DNA from: a bacterium BMS3Bbin09 | GTDB taxonomy: Bacteria; Nitrospirota; Thermodesulfovibrionia; UBA6902 | Reading direction: 5' to 3' | Assembly: GCA_002897915.1 (NCBI GenBank) | Contig: BDTS01000085.1 | Span: 1-39,289, forward strand | Length of the DNA stretch: 39,289 nucleotides | Shown here: positions 26,881 to 39,289 of the stretch, piece after piece | Layout: every line of letters begins with the position of its first letter | Numbering within the stretch: the stretch's first letter is position 1 | Translations under genes and position numbers: made by a program | The notes under the pieces: model-generated | The model's database searches: none | The model's input: only the letters and a program-made list of their open reading frames with translations | What the model was told of the DNA's origin: nothing

Positions 26881-26890
26881 GAAATGATAA

Positions 26891-28111
26891 TTAGAGATGC
26901 GATGTCTTCTTGTCACTCGCGATTACCGTGATCCCTGACGGGTCGTTATGCGCGCGCCAGTAAGGCTCCTTACTGTCATATCCTATATGGACGTTTTCTT
27001 CGATTACATTGTAGGAATCAACAATCACCTTGTTCAGCTTACAGCCCTTCTTTAATAGAACCCTGTCCATTACTATAGAGTCCCTTACTTCAACGCCGTC
27101 CTCGATAATGGTTCCTTTTCGTATCACGGAGTTTATGATCTTTGCCTTGTTGATCACCACTCCCTCGGCAACTATGCTGTTGGTGACCTCACCGCCTATG
27201 ATCCTTGTTGCCGGAAGTTCGTTCCTTGACGGGCGGATGGGCCAGCGGTCATTATAGATATCAAAGAGAGGCTTCTCCCCGAGCATGTCCTGGTGCGCGT
27301 CCCAGAAGGCCTTGATATTACCGACGTCGCGCCAGTAGCCCTTCTCTTCATAAGGCTTGGTCTCTGGAATGTCATTGTTCACAAAGTCATAGGCAAAAAT
27401 ATCCTTGCCCTTTTTCAGAATGTTTGGTATCACGTGTTTGCCGAAGTCATACTCCTTGTTCCTCTCCGCCTGTATCAATCCCTCTATCAATACATCAGTG
27501 TTAAAGATATAGTTCCCCATAGAACAATAGGCCCGGTTCGGGTCATCCGGCATGGATGGAGGATTTTCCGGTTTCTCTATAAAGTCCTTTATCCTGCCGT
27601 CACTCCCGGCATCGATAATACCAAACGCACTCGCATCAGCGATAGGCACCGGCATTGCGGCAACAGTTGTCTGAGCGCCGCGAGCCAGGTGAAACTCTAT
27701 CATCTGACTTATGTCCATCCGGTATATATGGTCTGCCCCGAATATGAGAACAAGGTCAGGTTTGTGCTGGCGAATGAGATTCATGTTCTGGAACACAGCA
27801 TTGGCCGTCCCATGGAACCAGTCCTTCCCGTACATCATCTGCGGGGGGACAACTGTAACAAAGTGGTCACTCATAACAGCGGACAGTCCCCAATTCTCTC
27901 TTATATGTTCAATAAGGGACTGGGACTTGTACTGCACCAGGAGATAGATCGAATATATCTGTGAATTAATAAGATTGCTAAGGGCAAAGTCAACGATACG
28001 GTAACGTCCGCCGAACGGGACAGATGGTTTGGAACGTTCGAACGTAAGGGGAAAGAGCCTTTCGCCCCTGCCGCCTGCCATTATCATTGCCAGAACTTTT
28101 GGATTTGCCAT
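26891..28111 (-). CDS. glgC: Glucose-1-phosphate adenylyltransferase
   Basis: VLAMIMAGGRGERLFPLTFERSKPSVPFGGRYRIVDFALSNLINSQIYSIYLLVQYKSQSL. Confidence 0.97.
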   Translation of the reverse strand: MANPKVLAMIMAGGRGERLFPLTFERSKPSVPFGGRYRIVDFALSNLINSQIYSIYLLVQYKSQSLIEHIRENWGLSAVMSDHFVTVVPPQMMYGKDWFHGTANAVFQNMNLIRQHKPDLVLIFGADHIYRMDISQMIEFHLARGAQTTVAAMPVPIADASAFGIIDAGSDGRIKDFIEKPENPPSMPDDPNRAYCSMGNYIFNTDVLIEGLIQAERNKEYDFGKHVIPNILKKGKDIFAYDFVNNDIPETKPYEEKGYWRDVGNIKAFWDAHQDMLGEKPLFDIYNDRWPIRPSRNELPATRIIGGEVTNSIVAEGVVINKAKIINSVIRKGTIIEDGVEVRDSIVMDRVLLKKGCKLNKVIVDSYNVIEENVHIGYDSKEPYWRAHNDPSGITVIASDKKTSHL

Positions 28112-28188
28112 CGCACCTGCCTTATAACATAAGTATATATTTCAAGAGATTAGGATAACTAAAAATTTAAATTAAATGCAAACAACAA

Positions 28189-28216
28189 GTAGGGGCAATT
28201 CATGAATTGCCCCTAC
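28189..28216. repeat. GTAGGGGC-type perfect palindrome
   Basis: GTAGGGGCAATTCATGAATTGCCCCTAC, 28-bp perfect palindrome. Confidence 0.95.
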
Positions 28217-28235
28217 AGTTCTTTCGATTTTTATT

Positions 28236-28583
<348 letters not shown>

Positions 28584-28781
28584 TCATTTGGTTGTTCAAA
28601 TATTATAACACATCAAAAAACTATAATATGACCATTGCATAATACCTTATCCTGACTGTATATTTTCCCTATAACAATTCGGTGTATTATTGAGTTATCA
28701 GGAGTTATTTATAGATAACAGCTAATTCATACCAATTTTAGCGTATTTCCCGCCTTGTCTATAAATTCATTTTTTATTATA

Positions 28782-28808
28782 TTAGCACTCGCCTCGTTAG
28801 AGTGCTAA
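28782..28808. promoter_or_regulatory. CIRCE operator (HrcA site)
   Basis: TTAGCACTC-N9-GAGTGCTAA, canonical, upstream of groES. Confidence 0.97.
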
Positions 28809-28867
28809 TAACGTATAGTATTTTCAATTAAATAAAATACTTACATAAACAAGAAAGGAAAAAGACT

Positions 28868-29161
28868 ATGAATTTTAAACCGCTAAGAGACAGACTTTTG
28901 GTCAAATATTCTGAAGAGGCCGAAAAGAGCGCTGGAGGGCTCTATATCCCGGACTCAGCAAAAGAAAAACCCCAGGAGGGCAAAGTTGTAGCAGCAGGCA
29001 CGGGCAGGGTAACTGACGACGGCAAGCTGCAGGCAATGGAAGTAAAAGTTGGCGACATAGTGCTTTTCGAAAAGTATGGCGGTTCCAAACTTAAGTTAGA
29101 CGGCACCGAATACATTATCATCAAAGAAGACGAAGTTCTCGGTATATTGGCTAATAAATAA
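28868..29161 (+). CDS. groES: Co-chaperonin GroES
   Basis: MNFKPLRDRLLVKYSEEAEKSAGGLYIPDSAKEKPQEGKVVAAGTG. Confidence 0.98.
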   Translation: MNFKPLRDRLLVKYSEEAEKSAGGLYIPDSAKEKPQEGKVVAAGTGRVTDDGKLQAMEVKVGDIVLFEKYGGSKLKLDGTEYIIIKEDEVLGILANK

Positions 29162-29194
29162 ATCAATTTTCAGTCTTAAAAGGAGGAGTACTAA

Positions 29195-30856
<1,662 letters not shown>

Positions 30857-30885
30857 CATCCGTTTTATCTTTAAAAGTAAAACCC

Positions 30886-30917
30886 AAAGGGAGAAGGCAG
30901 TTGCCTTCTCCCTTTTT
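30886..30917 (+). terminator. Rho-independent terminator after groEL
   Basis: AAAGGGAGAAGGCA-GT-TGCCTTCTCCCTTT followed by TT. Confidence 0.88.
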
Positions 30918-30948
30918 ATGTAATATACTGGATTTTAGAGACAGTATA

Positions 30949-32817
30949 ATGGAAGCAACAAAACTAAGAAACATCTACTTTATCGAGGCCAGGTCACCCG
31001 GCTCTCACATCTTCAGCTTCACAACTTTGCCCAGGCTCGGTTCCATCCTTTTGGGCACGATACTAAAACGTAAGGGCTACAATGTTAAGGTCTTTATAGA
31101 AGATATAGCCCCACCCGCGTGGGACATGCTCGATGACGCTGATATGGTCTGTATATCCTCGATCACCCCGACTGCAAACAGGGCCTTCCAGCTGGCTGAG
31201 AGGTTTAAAAAAAGCGGAGTACATGTCGCAATAGGCGGCCCCCATTCCACTTTTCTGCCGGACGAGGGGCTGAAGCACGCGGACTACGTGGTAAGGGGAG
31301 AAGGGGAAAAAACGATAGTAGAACTGGTCGAGCACCTCGAGAACAATATACCGCTTGATACCATAAAGGGCCTCTCATTCTTAAACGGGAGCGGGCAGGC
31401 AGTTCATAACCCCGGGCGAGAACTGGAGAGGGAGCTGAGCGATTCTCCGATCCCTGACTTCAACCTTGTGTACCGGTGGGACAGGTCAAAGGTCGTGCCA
31501 ATAGCAACATCCAGGGGTTGTCCTTTCGGATGCAAATTCTGCTCGGTTATCCCGATGTTCGGCAGGAAGTACCGTTTTAAACCGATCGAACGGATACTTG
31601 AAGAGATACGGGCGTCACAGGGAAAAAAGAGACACTTCTTTTTCATCGACGACAATTTCACGGCAAACAGGCAAAGGACCAAAGAACTCCTGCGCGCTAT
31701 GATAAAAAATAATGTAAAGATCGAATGGAGCGCCCAGGTGCGAACAGACGCTGCTAAGGATCCTGAGATGCTGAGTCTTATGAAAAGGGCCGGATGTTTT
31801 GCTGTCTATATTGGCTTTGAATCGATCAACCCGGCAACCCTTTCACTTTACAATAAGGGGCAGGGGCTCAAGGACATCGAGGACTCCATAAGGTCGTTCA
31901 AGAAACACTCTATAAATATTCACGGAATGTTCGTGCTCGGTTCGGATACTGACGACATATCGACGATAAAAAATACAGCTAAGTTCGCGAAGAAACTCAA
32001 CATCGAATCAATACAGTTTATGGTGCTCACTCCGTTTCCCGGCACCCCGGTATTCGAGGACCTAAAAAGCTCGGAACGCCTTATACACAGGGACTGGAGC
32101 AAGTACGACGCGCACCACGCGGTATTCGAACCCAAGCTTATGACAGCCTTTGAACTCCATGTCGAGACACTTAAGGCAATGGCAAGGTTCTATTCCTGGA
32201 GGAATTTTTTCCGCAATCTCTGGCAGTTTGATTTTTTTTATTCGGTTGTCTGCCTCTATGGGAAACGGTCTGTAAAAAAGGCACTTGGCGGCGCCAGAAA
32301 ATACCTGGACAACTTAAAGGAACAGCTTACGGCCGAATTCGATCTAAAGACCGAAAAACTGAGGCAGTATCTACCCCTGAAAAAAGGAAGAGTAAAGAAC
32401 ATTGTTTTAAACACCGAGACGCTCGAAACTAACGAGTCCCGGTTCTTTGCTGTCTTCCTCGGCAAACTGGGCAAGCGACTGGTCGTTACCAGGGAACGTT
32501 TCAGCATAACCAATGAAACCATTGCGATAACCCCGCTTGTCGAACATTTAAAGAACAGGCAGCAGCAGAGTAAGCAACTGTTGGGGGAGTTCTACGAAAA
32601 ACATCGGGAAAAACTGGATTCCGCAAGGGTAATCGATATGGAATCCATTTCACTCTACAAAAGCTGTGTGAACATCGGCCTGCTCCTGAACGCTAACACC
32701 AGAAAGGTCCGCAAGGCTTACGAAAAAGCCCTCAAGAGCGCGGGCGGCAAGGCATTTGAGTGCAACCATATACTGGTAATCATGGAGAGGCAGAAACCTA
32801 CTTCTACCCTTTGTTGA
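30949..32817 (+). CDS. B12-binding-domain radical SAM protein
   Basis: N-terminal cobalamin-binding-like domain; SRGCPFGCKFCSVIPMFGRKYRFKPIERILEEI (CxxxCxxC). Start MEATKLRNIYFIEA; the TTG at 30901 lies in the terminator. Confidence 0.9.
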   Translation: MEATKLRNIYFIEARSPGSHIFSFTTLPRLGSILLGTILKRKGYNVKVFIEDIAPPAWDMLDDADMVCISSITPTANRAFQLAERFKKSGVHVAIGGPHSTFLPDEGLKHADYVVRGEGEKTIVELVEHLENNIPLDTIKGLSFLNGSGQAVHNPGRELERELSDSPIPDFNLVYRWDRSKVVPIATSRGCPFGCKFCSVIPMFGRKYRFKPIERILEEIRASQGKKRHFFFIDDNFTANRQRTKELLRAMIKNNVKIEWSAQVRTDAAKDPEMLSLMKRAGCFAVYIGFESINPATLSLYNKGQGLKDIEDSIRSFKKHSINIHGMFVLGSDTDDISTIKNTAKFAKKLNIESIQFMVLTPFPGTPVFEDLKSSERLIHRDWSKYDAHHAVFEPKLMTAFELHVETLKAMARFYSWRNFFRNLWQFDFFYSVVCLYGKRSVKKALGGARKYLDNLKEQLTAEFDLKTEKLRQYLPLKKGRVKNIVLNTETLETNESRFFAVFLGKLGKRLVVTRERFSITNETIAITPLVEHLKNRQQQSKQLLGEFYEKHREKLDSARVIDMESISLYKSCVNIGLLLNANTRKVRKAYEKALKSAGGKAFECNHILVIMERQKPTSTLC

Positions 32818-33298
32818 TCTTCGAATAAAATTCTATATCAAGCAGTCGCCTCTTGATATCCACACCCAATGAATATCCGCCGATAGAGCCGTCAGACTCA
32901 ATAACCCTGTGACACGGAATAACGATAGGGACAGGGTTTTTTGAGAGAGCCCTGCCAACCGCCCTTGTAGCCGATGGATTACCGATCTTTTCCGCAACCC
33001 ATTTATAGGTCCTTGTCTCACCGAAAGGGATCTCTCTCAATGAGTTCCATACCTTTTTCTCAAAGTCGGTCCCTATGAGGAACTTTATTTTCTGGTTAAA
33101 ACCAGTGCCGGTCCCGGCGAAATATGAGACAATTTCCTTTTTAAAACTTTCTGCTGCAGCAGATTTTTTAAAGGAGATGCCGGAAGGTTTTTGATAAGAT
33201 ATCCGGGTCAGAAATTTCTCTGAAAATTCAATGTAGAACGGTCCAAGTGGTGAATCAAAGATATCATAATAAAGCTGATGTCTGGGTTCACGGCTCAT
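32804..33298 (-). CDS. ogt: Methylated-DNA-[protein]-cysteine S-methyltransferase
   Basis: IPFGETRTYKWVAEKIGNPSATRAVGRALSKNPVPIVIPCHRVIESDGSIGGYSLG. Confidence 0.94.
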   Translation of the reverse strand: MSREPRHQLYYDIFDSPLGPFYIEFSEKFLTRISYQKPSGISFKKSAAAESFKKEIVSYFAGTGTGFNQKIKFLIGTDFEKKVWNSLREIPFGETRTYKWVAEKIGNPSATRAVGRALSKNPVPIVIPCHRVIESDGSIGGYSLGVDIKRRLLDIEFYSKINKG

Positions 33299-35451
33299 CA
33301 GGTCTCTATCCTTTTAACCTCTAATACACCGTTTATCTGTGCTACCCTGGCGATCACCTGATCGAGCTGCCGCTTGTCCCTGATCTCAAGCGTAAAATTG
33401 AACAATGCCTTCTTATCATGTGTTGATGAGGCAGCGAGGTTACTGATATTGACATTGAGTGTTGAGAGAACAGCACTCAGTTCAGCAAGCAGACCTCTCT
33501 TATCTATGGTAAGCACCTGCACCTTGACCGCAAAGGTGACCTGTCCGTCTCCGGCCCACTCCACTTCGAGAAGCCGGTCCACGTCTATTGTATTTGTATC
33601 GAGCGTCGGGCAGTCGATCTTATGGATCGAAACACCCCTGCCCCTTGTCACAAAGCCGGCAACCTTTTCTCCTGGCAGCGGATAACAGCACTTGGAGCGG
33701 TGGAACATTATGTTATCAACGCCCTCAATTGTTATGCCTTTACCCTCATCTGATCTTTTATCTCCCCCTGCGTGGATCATTTCTTCTTCCGTCTTTTCAG
33801 ACTCTGGCAGGAGTTTGTTTATGATCTTATGTACAGAGAGCCTTCCATAACCTATCGCGACAAAAAGGTCCTCATGAGTCTTTATCCTGAAGGAGCTGGC
33901 CGCTTCAAGGACATCATCGGATCTGGCCAGATCCTTGCTCAGCTTATTTCTCCTGAGGGCCTTCTCGAGCATTTCTTCTCCAAGGGCCAGCCCCTTCTTT
34001 CTTTCCTCGATCTTCAACCACTGTTTTATTCTCGCCTTTGCCCTCTGGGTCTTTACGAATTTCAGCCAGTCCCTGCTCGGGACATGTCCATGGGATGTTA
34101 TTATTTCAACGGTATTACCGTTCTGCAGCCTGTACCTCAGAGGGACTATCTTCCTGTTTACCTTAGCGCCGGTGCACTGGTGTCCCACCTCGGTATGTAT
34201 GCTGTAAGCAAGGTCAACAGGAGTGGCATCCTGGGGAAGCTCGACTATATCCCCTTCAGGGGTAAATACATAGACAACACCCGGAAGTATATTACCCTTG
34301 ACAGCCTCGAGGAACTCCTTAGCATCAGGGGTGTCTTTCTGTGACTTCACGATCTCCCTGAGCCAGCTGACATACTTATCATCCATTTTCCCGGACTTGT
34401 CACGCTCTTTATATTTCCAGTGGGCCGCGATCCCTTCCTCCGCTATCCGGTCCATCTCTTGTGTCCTTATCTGGAACTCGATCCTCTCGCCCTTGGGCCC
34501 TATGATCGTTGTATGAAGGGCCTGATAAAGATTCGATTTCGGCGCCCCGATAAAGTCCTTGAACCTTCCTGGCACCGGGGTCCAGAGCGAATGAATAAGC
34601 CCGAGTGAGGCATAGCACGTTGCCTGCGTGTCCGTTATTATCCTGATCGCTATTACGTCATATACGAGCTCAAAGGGAATTTGCTGTTTCTGCATCTTTT
34701 GATAAATGCCATAGTTATGTTTCACCCTCCCGTTTACCGTTCCTGGGATCAAGGCGGCCTTCAGGTGCGCCTCAACTATCTTCACGACCTCGTTCAGATA
34801 ACCTTCCTGTTCCTCTCTCTTCTTTGCGACCTTATGGACCAGTTGTTCATAAATATCCGGATGAAGGAACTTAAAGCTCAGGTCTTCGAACATGGACTTC
34901 AGCCAACCAATCCCGAGTCTGTTAGCGAGAGGGGCGTATATCTCAAGCGTCTCGGTCGCTATCCTCTGCCTCTTATCAACCGAGAGATGTTCCAGGGTGC
35001 GCATATTATGGAGCCTATCCGCGAACTTGATGAGTATGACCCTCATGTCTTCGGCCATTGCGAGAAACATCTTCCTGAAGTTCTCTGCCTGGGCATCCTC
35101 ACTCGTCCTGAACTCCATCTTGCTCAGTTTTGTCATGCTCTCGACAAGAAAGGCTACGTCCTCCCCGAAAAGGTCCTTTATCTCCTCGATCGTTGTGACA
35201 GTATCCTCGATAGTGTCATGGAGAAGGCCGGCAGCAATAGAATTGGTGTCCATCCGCATGTTGCAAAGGATAGCGGCGACCGCAAGCGGATGCTGAATAT
35301 AACGGTTCCCGGCCTTTCTCTTCTGCTTATAGTGCATCTCGTTCGAGAAGGCATAGGCCCTCCGCAAAAGGTCGGCATTCGCTTCGGGGTTATACATAAA
35401 GACCCTGTCAATAAGGCCGTCTACTGTGTTTATGTCATGTAAGATAACCAT
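33298..35451 (-). CDS. RelA/SpoT (RSH) family protein with HD, synthetase, TGS and ACT regions
   Basis: GNRYIQHPLAVAAILCNMRMDTNSIAAGLLHDTIEDT; YQALHTTIIGPKGERIEFQIRT; VYVFTPEGDIVELPQDATPVDLAYSIHTEVG. Confidence 0.95.
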   Translation of the reverse strand: MVILHDINTVDGLIDRVFMYNPEANADLLRRAYAFSNEMHYKQKRKAGNRYIQHPLAVAAILCNMRMDTNSIAAGLLHDTIEDTVTTIEEIKDLFGEDVAFLVESMTKLSKMEFRTSEDAQAENFRKMFLAMAEDMRVILIKFADRLHNMRTLEHLSVDKRQRIATETLEIYAPLANRLGIGWLKSMFEDLSFKFLHPDIYEQLVHKVAKKREEQEGYLNEVVKIVEAHLKAALIPGTVNGRVKHNYGIYQKMQKQQIPFELVYDVIAIRIITDTQATCYASLGLIHSLWTPVPGRFKDFIGAPKSNLYQALHTTIIGPKGERIEFQIRTQEMDRIAEEGIAAHWKYKERDKSGKMDDKYVSWLREIVKSQKDTPDAKEFLEAVKGNILPGVVYVFTPEGDIVELPQDATPVDLAYSIHTEVGHQCTGAKVNRKIVPLRYRLQNGNTVEIITSHGHVPSRDWLKFVKTQRAKARIKQWLKIEERKKGLALGEEMLEKALRRNKLSKDLARSDDVLEAASSFRIKTHEDLFVAIGYGRLSVHKIINKLLPESEKTEEEMIHAGGDKRSDEGKGITIEGVDNIMFHRSKCCYPLPGEKVAGFVTRGRGVSIHKIDCPTLDTNTIDVDRLLEVEWAGDGQVTFAVKVQVLTIDKRGLLAELSAVLSTLNVNISNLAASSTHDKKALFNFTLEIRDKRQLDQVIARVAQINGVLEVKRIET

Positions 35452-35494
35452 TCATTTTATTATACACGCAAGACACTACTCTGTGAAGAAGGAT

Positions 35495-37189
35495 TTATTT
35501 GCCAGGCCGGATGGCCTTGACGTTCAGTTGGATGTTCTTCATACCGTTCCATTCATTGATACCCGGAACAAAGGCAACGTCCAGGGATGTAGCGGCTTCG
35601 AGTTCTTCGACCTTATCACCCTGGTTAAAAGCGATCGCGTCCATGTCTTTTCTGTCCTGTCTTAACCGCATCTTGAGGTGATTATTTCCGACTATCCTGT
35701 GATTAACGATCTTGATCTCTTTTGTGGCAAAGACGGGTTCACGGTTCAACTCGCCGTAGGGTTCAAGCAGACCCAGTTCACGTACAATGGTAAAGTTCAC
35801 GTCAGACAACTTTAATGCCGCGTCGATCTCCAGCACCGGCATCATCTCTTCAGGGCTCAGGGTCTTTTCAACCTCGGCATTCATACTCTCCCGAAAGGCC
35901 TGGAGGTTTTCAGTTGAGATCTTGAGTCCGGCTGCCTGGTGATGACCTCCGAATGCTATAAGAAGATCCGAACATTCAACGATCGTCTTATAAAGGTTCA
36001 GGGGCGGAATGCTTCTGGCCGAACCCTTTGCAAGAGAATCCTTTACTGAAAAAAGAAAGACAGGCCTGTAGAACATTCCCACAAGCCGCGAAGCCACAAT
36101 ACCTATGACCCCGGGGTGCCATTCATCCGACCAAAGCACAATGGCACTCCCTGGATCTTCGGGGTCGATCATTTTGACAGCCGATTCAAGAACAATTGCC
36201 TCGATCTTCTGTCTTTCCCTGTTCTGTTCATCAAGATGCTGTGCGATCTCTTTCGCCTTATCCCTGTCTTCGGATAAAAATAGTTCGACAACTTCGCTTG
36301 CGTCACCAAGTCGGCCGGCCGCGTTAATACGGGGGATCAATGTATACGAAAGCCGTCCGGACTGCATGTCCTTGTCTACACCAGCGACTTCTTTTAATGC
36401 CGCAAGCCCGGGCCTGCAGTGTTGCCTCCTGATCTCTTCAAGCCCATAGGCTGCGAATATCCTGTTCTCATCAACAAGCGCGACAGAGTCAGCGATCGTG
36501 CCAAGCGCCACCAGATCAAATAATTCATTAAGCTGTAAGCTGTCAGCTGTAAGTTGTAAGCTTTTTATAAGAGCCTGTACCAGTTTATAAACAACCCCTA
36601 CCCCTGCCAGATATTTGAACGGATACTCCGAGTCCTTCCTATGAGGGTTAACAACCGCAAGGGCAGCCGGGAGTTCTTCAGGGGGTTCATGATGATCTGT
36701 AACAATAATATCTATACCCTTTGAGTTCGCAGCCGCAACCTCTTTTGCGGAGGTTATGCCGCAGTCAGCTGTGATAATAAGGCCGGCCCTGCATTCCACC
36801 GCCTTTTCTATCCCCTTATCACCGAATCCGTAACCTTCAGTCATCCTGTCAGGGATGTAATAGAAGGTCTTGATCCCAAGTCTTCTTAACACAGAGACGA
36901 GCAGCGTAGTGGATGTTATCCCGTCCGCGTCATAGTCGCCGTGCACCAGCACTGTCTCGTCTTTTTCGCGGGCGGCCTTCAGCCGGAGAACGGCCTTGTC
37001 CATATCAGGCATAAGGAAAGGGTCATGAAATGACTCCATGGAGGGGTTGAGAAAATCTTTTATTGCAGCAGCATCCTTGATGCCCCGGTTCACGAACACC
37101 TGGGCAAGCACAGTGGATATGGACGCCTCTCTCGAAAGGTAATCAATAAATTCAGAATTGGTTCTGCTTACCACCCATTTATGGTTCAT
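35495..37189 (-). CDS. recJ: Single-stranded-DNA-specific exonuclease RecJ
   Basis: VLVHGDYDADGITSTTLLVSVLRRLG...TDHHEPP...INAAGRLGDAS...FGGHHQAAGL. Confidence 0.96.
   Translation of the reverse strand: MNHKWVVSRTNSEFIDYLSREASISTVLAQVFVNRGIKDAAAIKDFLNPSMESFHDPFLMPDMDKAVLRLKAAREKDETVLVHGDYDADGITSTTLLVSVLRRLGIKTFYYIPDRMTEGYGFGDKGIEKAVECRAGLIITADCGITSAKEVAAANSKGIDIIVTDHHEPPEELPAALAVVNPHRKDSEYPFKYLAGVGVVYKLVQALIKSLQLTADSLQLNELFDLVALGTIADSVALVDENRIFAAYGLEEIRRQHCRPGLAALKEVAGVDKDMQSGRLSYTLIPRINAAGRLGDASEVVELFLSEDRDKAKEIAQHLDEQNRERQKIEAIVLESAVKMIDPEDPGSAIVLWSDEWHPGVIGIVASRLVGMFYRPVFLFSVKDSLAKGSARSIPPLNLYKTIVECSDLLIAFGGHHQAAGLKISTENLQAFRESMNAEVEKTLSPEEMMPVLEIDAALKLSDVNFTIVRELGLLEPYGELNREPVFATKEIKIVNHRIVGNNHLKMRLRQDRKDMDAIAFNQGDKVEELEAATSLDVAFVPGINEWNGMKNIQLNVKAIRPGK
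36531..36565. repeat. Heptanucleotide tandem repeat AGCTGTM inside recJ
   Basis: AGCTGTA AGCTGTC AGCTGTA AGTTGTA AGCTTTT. Confidence 0.85.
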
Positions 37190-37269
37190 ATCAATCAGGA
37201 ACTTTCGTTAAAGAGTAGATTAAATATTAATTAAGAACCGGAAATAGACCGACGGGAAAGACGCGGCCG

Positions 37270-38181
37270 TTATCTCTTGCTAAACGCCTTATCTTCACCG
37301 AACAGCAGAACAACGGGGCTTGCAACAAACATGGAAGAGTAAGTTCCTATCACTATTCCGAGCATGATCGCCAGTGCAAAATCATGAATGACCTCGCCCC
37401 CGAGCAGATAAAGCATGGCTGCGGCAAAGAAGGTCGTAAGTGAAGTGATCAGCGTCCTCGATAGACACTCGTTTATACTCTGGTTCACGATATCGGATGT
37501 AGACTTCTTCTTTCTGGAACTAAGGTTCTCCCTTATCCTGTCAAAGATAACAACCGTATCGGTCAGGGAATAACCCGCTATCATAAGGAGCGCGCTGACA
37601 AGTATAAGATTGATCTCTTTGCCCGTCAGGAAAAAGATACCCAGGACAGCGAGAACATCATGGAACGTGGCAACAGTCGCGCCCACGCTGAACTTGAACT
37701 GGAACCTTACGGTTATATAAATAAGAATGCCTATGATCGACGCGATTACCGCCCAGAAAGCGTCGTTCCGAAGCCTTCCTCCTACCTTAGGGCCTATCTC
37801 TGTGGTGGAATCGACCACTATATTCTCTTTGGAATATTTATCAGAGAGGACAGTGATTATTTTCTTTGAGCGGCCTCCGAGCGTCTGCTCACCCTTTTTT
37901 ATCCTTATAAGAACCTTGTTCTCCGATGTCAGGGTCTGAAGGTCAAATTCGGTTACCCCGCCGTCGACAAGGGTCTTCCTTATATCCTGCAGTGGAATGT
38001 CAATATTAAATTTTATTTGCACAGCGGTACCGCCGGCAAAATCAATCCCGAGATTGGCTTTCCCTCTTGAGATCTGGACAATGGAGACAATGCCTAATAT
38101 TATCATCAGCGCCGAAAAAACAAGAGCAAATATTCTCTTGCCCATAAAATCGATCTTTGTATTTCTTATTAGTTCTATCAT
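37270..38181 (-). CDS. secF: Protein translocase subunit SecF
   Basis: [14 protein letters not shown]...[16 protein letters not shown]. Confidence 0.96.
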   Translation of the reverse strand: MIELIRNTKIDFMGKRIFALVFSALMIILGIVSIVQISRGKANLGIDFAGGTAVQIKFNIDIPLQDIRKTLVDGGVTEFDLQTLTSENKVLIRIKKGEQTLGGRSKKIITVLSDKYSKENIVVDSTTEIGPKVGGRLRNDAFWAVIASIIGILIYITVRFQFKFSVGATVATFHDVLAVLGIFFLTGKEINLILVSALLMIAGYSLTDTVVIFDRIRENLSSRKKKSTSDIVNQSINECLSRTLITSLTTFFAAAMLYLLGGEVIHDFALAIMLGIVIGTYSSMFVASPVVLLFGEDKAFSKR

Positions 38182-39289
38182 ATGCTTATACGCTTCACTT
38201 CCCTCTTGTCGGTTATCAGATCAAAGATCGTCTTTGTACCAATTAGCGCCGTAAAAAGGTTTATAAAAACACCCCATCCGAGCGTTACGGCAAACCCCTT
38301 TATGGGTCCGGTGCCGAACTGAAAAAGAACAACAGCGGTTATCAGTGTAGTTACATGTGAATCAAATATGGTCCAGAAGGCCTTGTCATAGCCCGAATCT
38401 ATCGCGGCCTTCGGGGTCTTTCCGAGCCTGAGTTCCTCACGTATCCTCTCGAACATGAGAACGTTACTGTCAACAGCCATTCCTATCGCGAGTATGATCC
38501 CGGCAATACCAGGCAGTGTGAGCGTCGCGTTAAAAGCGGAGAGGACCCCTATCAGAAAGATTATATTGAGGACGAGCGCAAAATCCGCGATCAGGCCCGA
38601 CATTTTATAGTAGACGACCATAAACACAATAACTATCAGTGCAGCGACCAGGCCCGCATTAATTCCGGCCTTGATGGAATCCGAACCGAGCGACGGTCCG
38701 ACAGTGACATTCTGCAGCATTGTGAGCGGCGCTGGAAGGGAGCCTGACCTAAGTACGATCGCAAGGTCCCTCGCCTCCTGCATCGTGAACGAACCGCTTA
38801 TCTGCGCGTTCCCGCCAGCTATCTTTTCCTGTATAACAGGTGCGGAATATACATTGCTGTCCAGTATTATCGCGAGGCGCTTCTTTTTATTATTAGCAGT
38901 GACCTGTTCAAAGATCTTTGCGCCGGTAGAATCAAAAGATATCGAAACATACGGCTCATTGGCCCTCTGGTTAAGACTGACCCTTGCCTCTGTAAGGAAC
39001 TCGCCTGTCATTAGGGTCTGTTTCTTCATTAAATATACTGTCTTGGTCTCGACCCCGGTCTCCTGATTGAAATGCCTTCCAAAGAGTATCTCGTCACCTT
39101 CGGTGACCTTGTCGCCAAACTCTTTCATGACCTTGTCTTCTTCGCTAGATGGTATAACACCCGGAAGTTTTGATGCCAGGGGGGAGTCTTCATCGAGCAG
39201 TTTAAATTCAAGTATCGCTGTCTTGCCGACCAGTTCGATGGCGCGGGCAGTGTCCTTCACGCCGGGGAGCTCTATTACTATTTCATTAT
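38178..39289 (-). CDS. secD: Protein translocase subunit SecD, C-terminal part; runs off the right edge
   Basis: Frame continues to window end ([34 protein letters not shown]...); [24 protein letters not shown]. Confidence 0.95.
   Translation of the reverse strand, partial: NEIVIELPGVKDTARAIELVGKTAILEFKLLDEDSPLASKLPGVIPSSEEDKVMKEFGDKVTEGDEILFGRHFNQETGVETKTVYLMKKQTLMTGEFLTEARVSLNQRANEPYVSISFDSTGAKIFEQVTANNKKKRLAIILDSNVYSAPVIQEKIAGGNAQISGSFTMQEARDLAIVLRSGSLPAPLTMLQNVTVGPSLGSDSIKAGINAGLVAALIVIVFMVVYYKMSGLIADFALVLNIIFLIGVLSAFNATLTLPGIAGIILAIGMAVDSNVLMFERIREELRLGKTPKAAIDSGYDKAFWTIFDSHVTTLITAVVLFQFGTGPIKGFAVTLGWGVFINLFTALIGTKTIFDLITDKREVKRISI

Overview
39.3-kb window of a bacterial chromosome in the standard genetic code. 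Most genes are on the minus strand. The lineage is probably Nitrospirota- or delta-like, which is inference from general gene style only. Layout: (i) 1-1.2 kb: N-terminal part of an AsmA-like protein and a small thioredoxin-fold gene with an in-frame TGA exactly at the first Cys of its CxxC motif, so a probable selenoprotein that ORF callers truncate. (ii) 1.2-14.6 kb: an accessory, defence-like island. It holds PIN/AbrB and RelE/Phd toxin-antitoxin pairs and a co-oriented cluster of PLD-SNF2 helicase, DUF4062/HATPase/wHTH protein, 1274-aa Eco57I-like DNA methylase and EVE-domain protein. HIRAN and WYL-domain genes lie next to it, and its intergenic regions are rich in repeats and hairpins. 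(iii) 14.6-39.3 kb: mainly housekeeping genes: purE, purD, purH, radC, rph, murI, GerMN protein, AMIN/amidase_3, gmhA, Fn3 lipoprotein, argH, lexA-(82 aa)-dinB, glgC, tmRNA (ssrA), CIRCE-groES-groEL, B12-binding radical SAM, ogt, relA/spoT, recJ, secF, secD. GTAGGGGC-ended palindromes with varying interiors are scattered through the window. Strongest leads: the Sec-thioredoxin, the helicase/DUF4062/methylase/EVE cluster, the divergent LexA operator with its lexA-small ORF-dinB operon, and the palindrome family.
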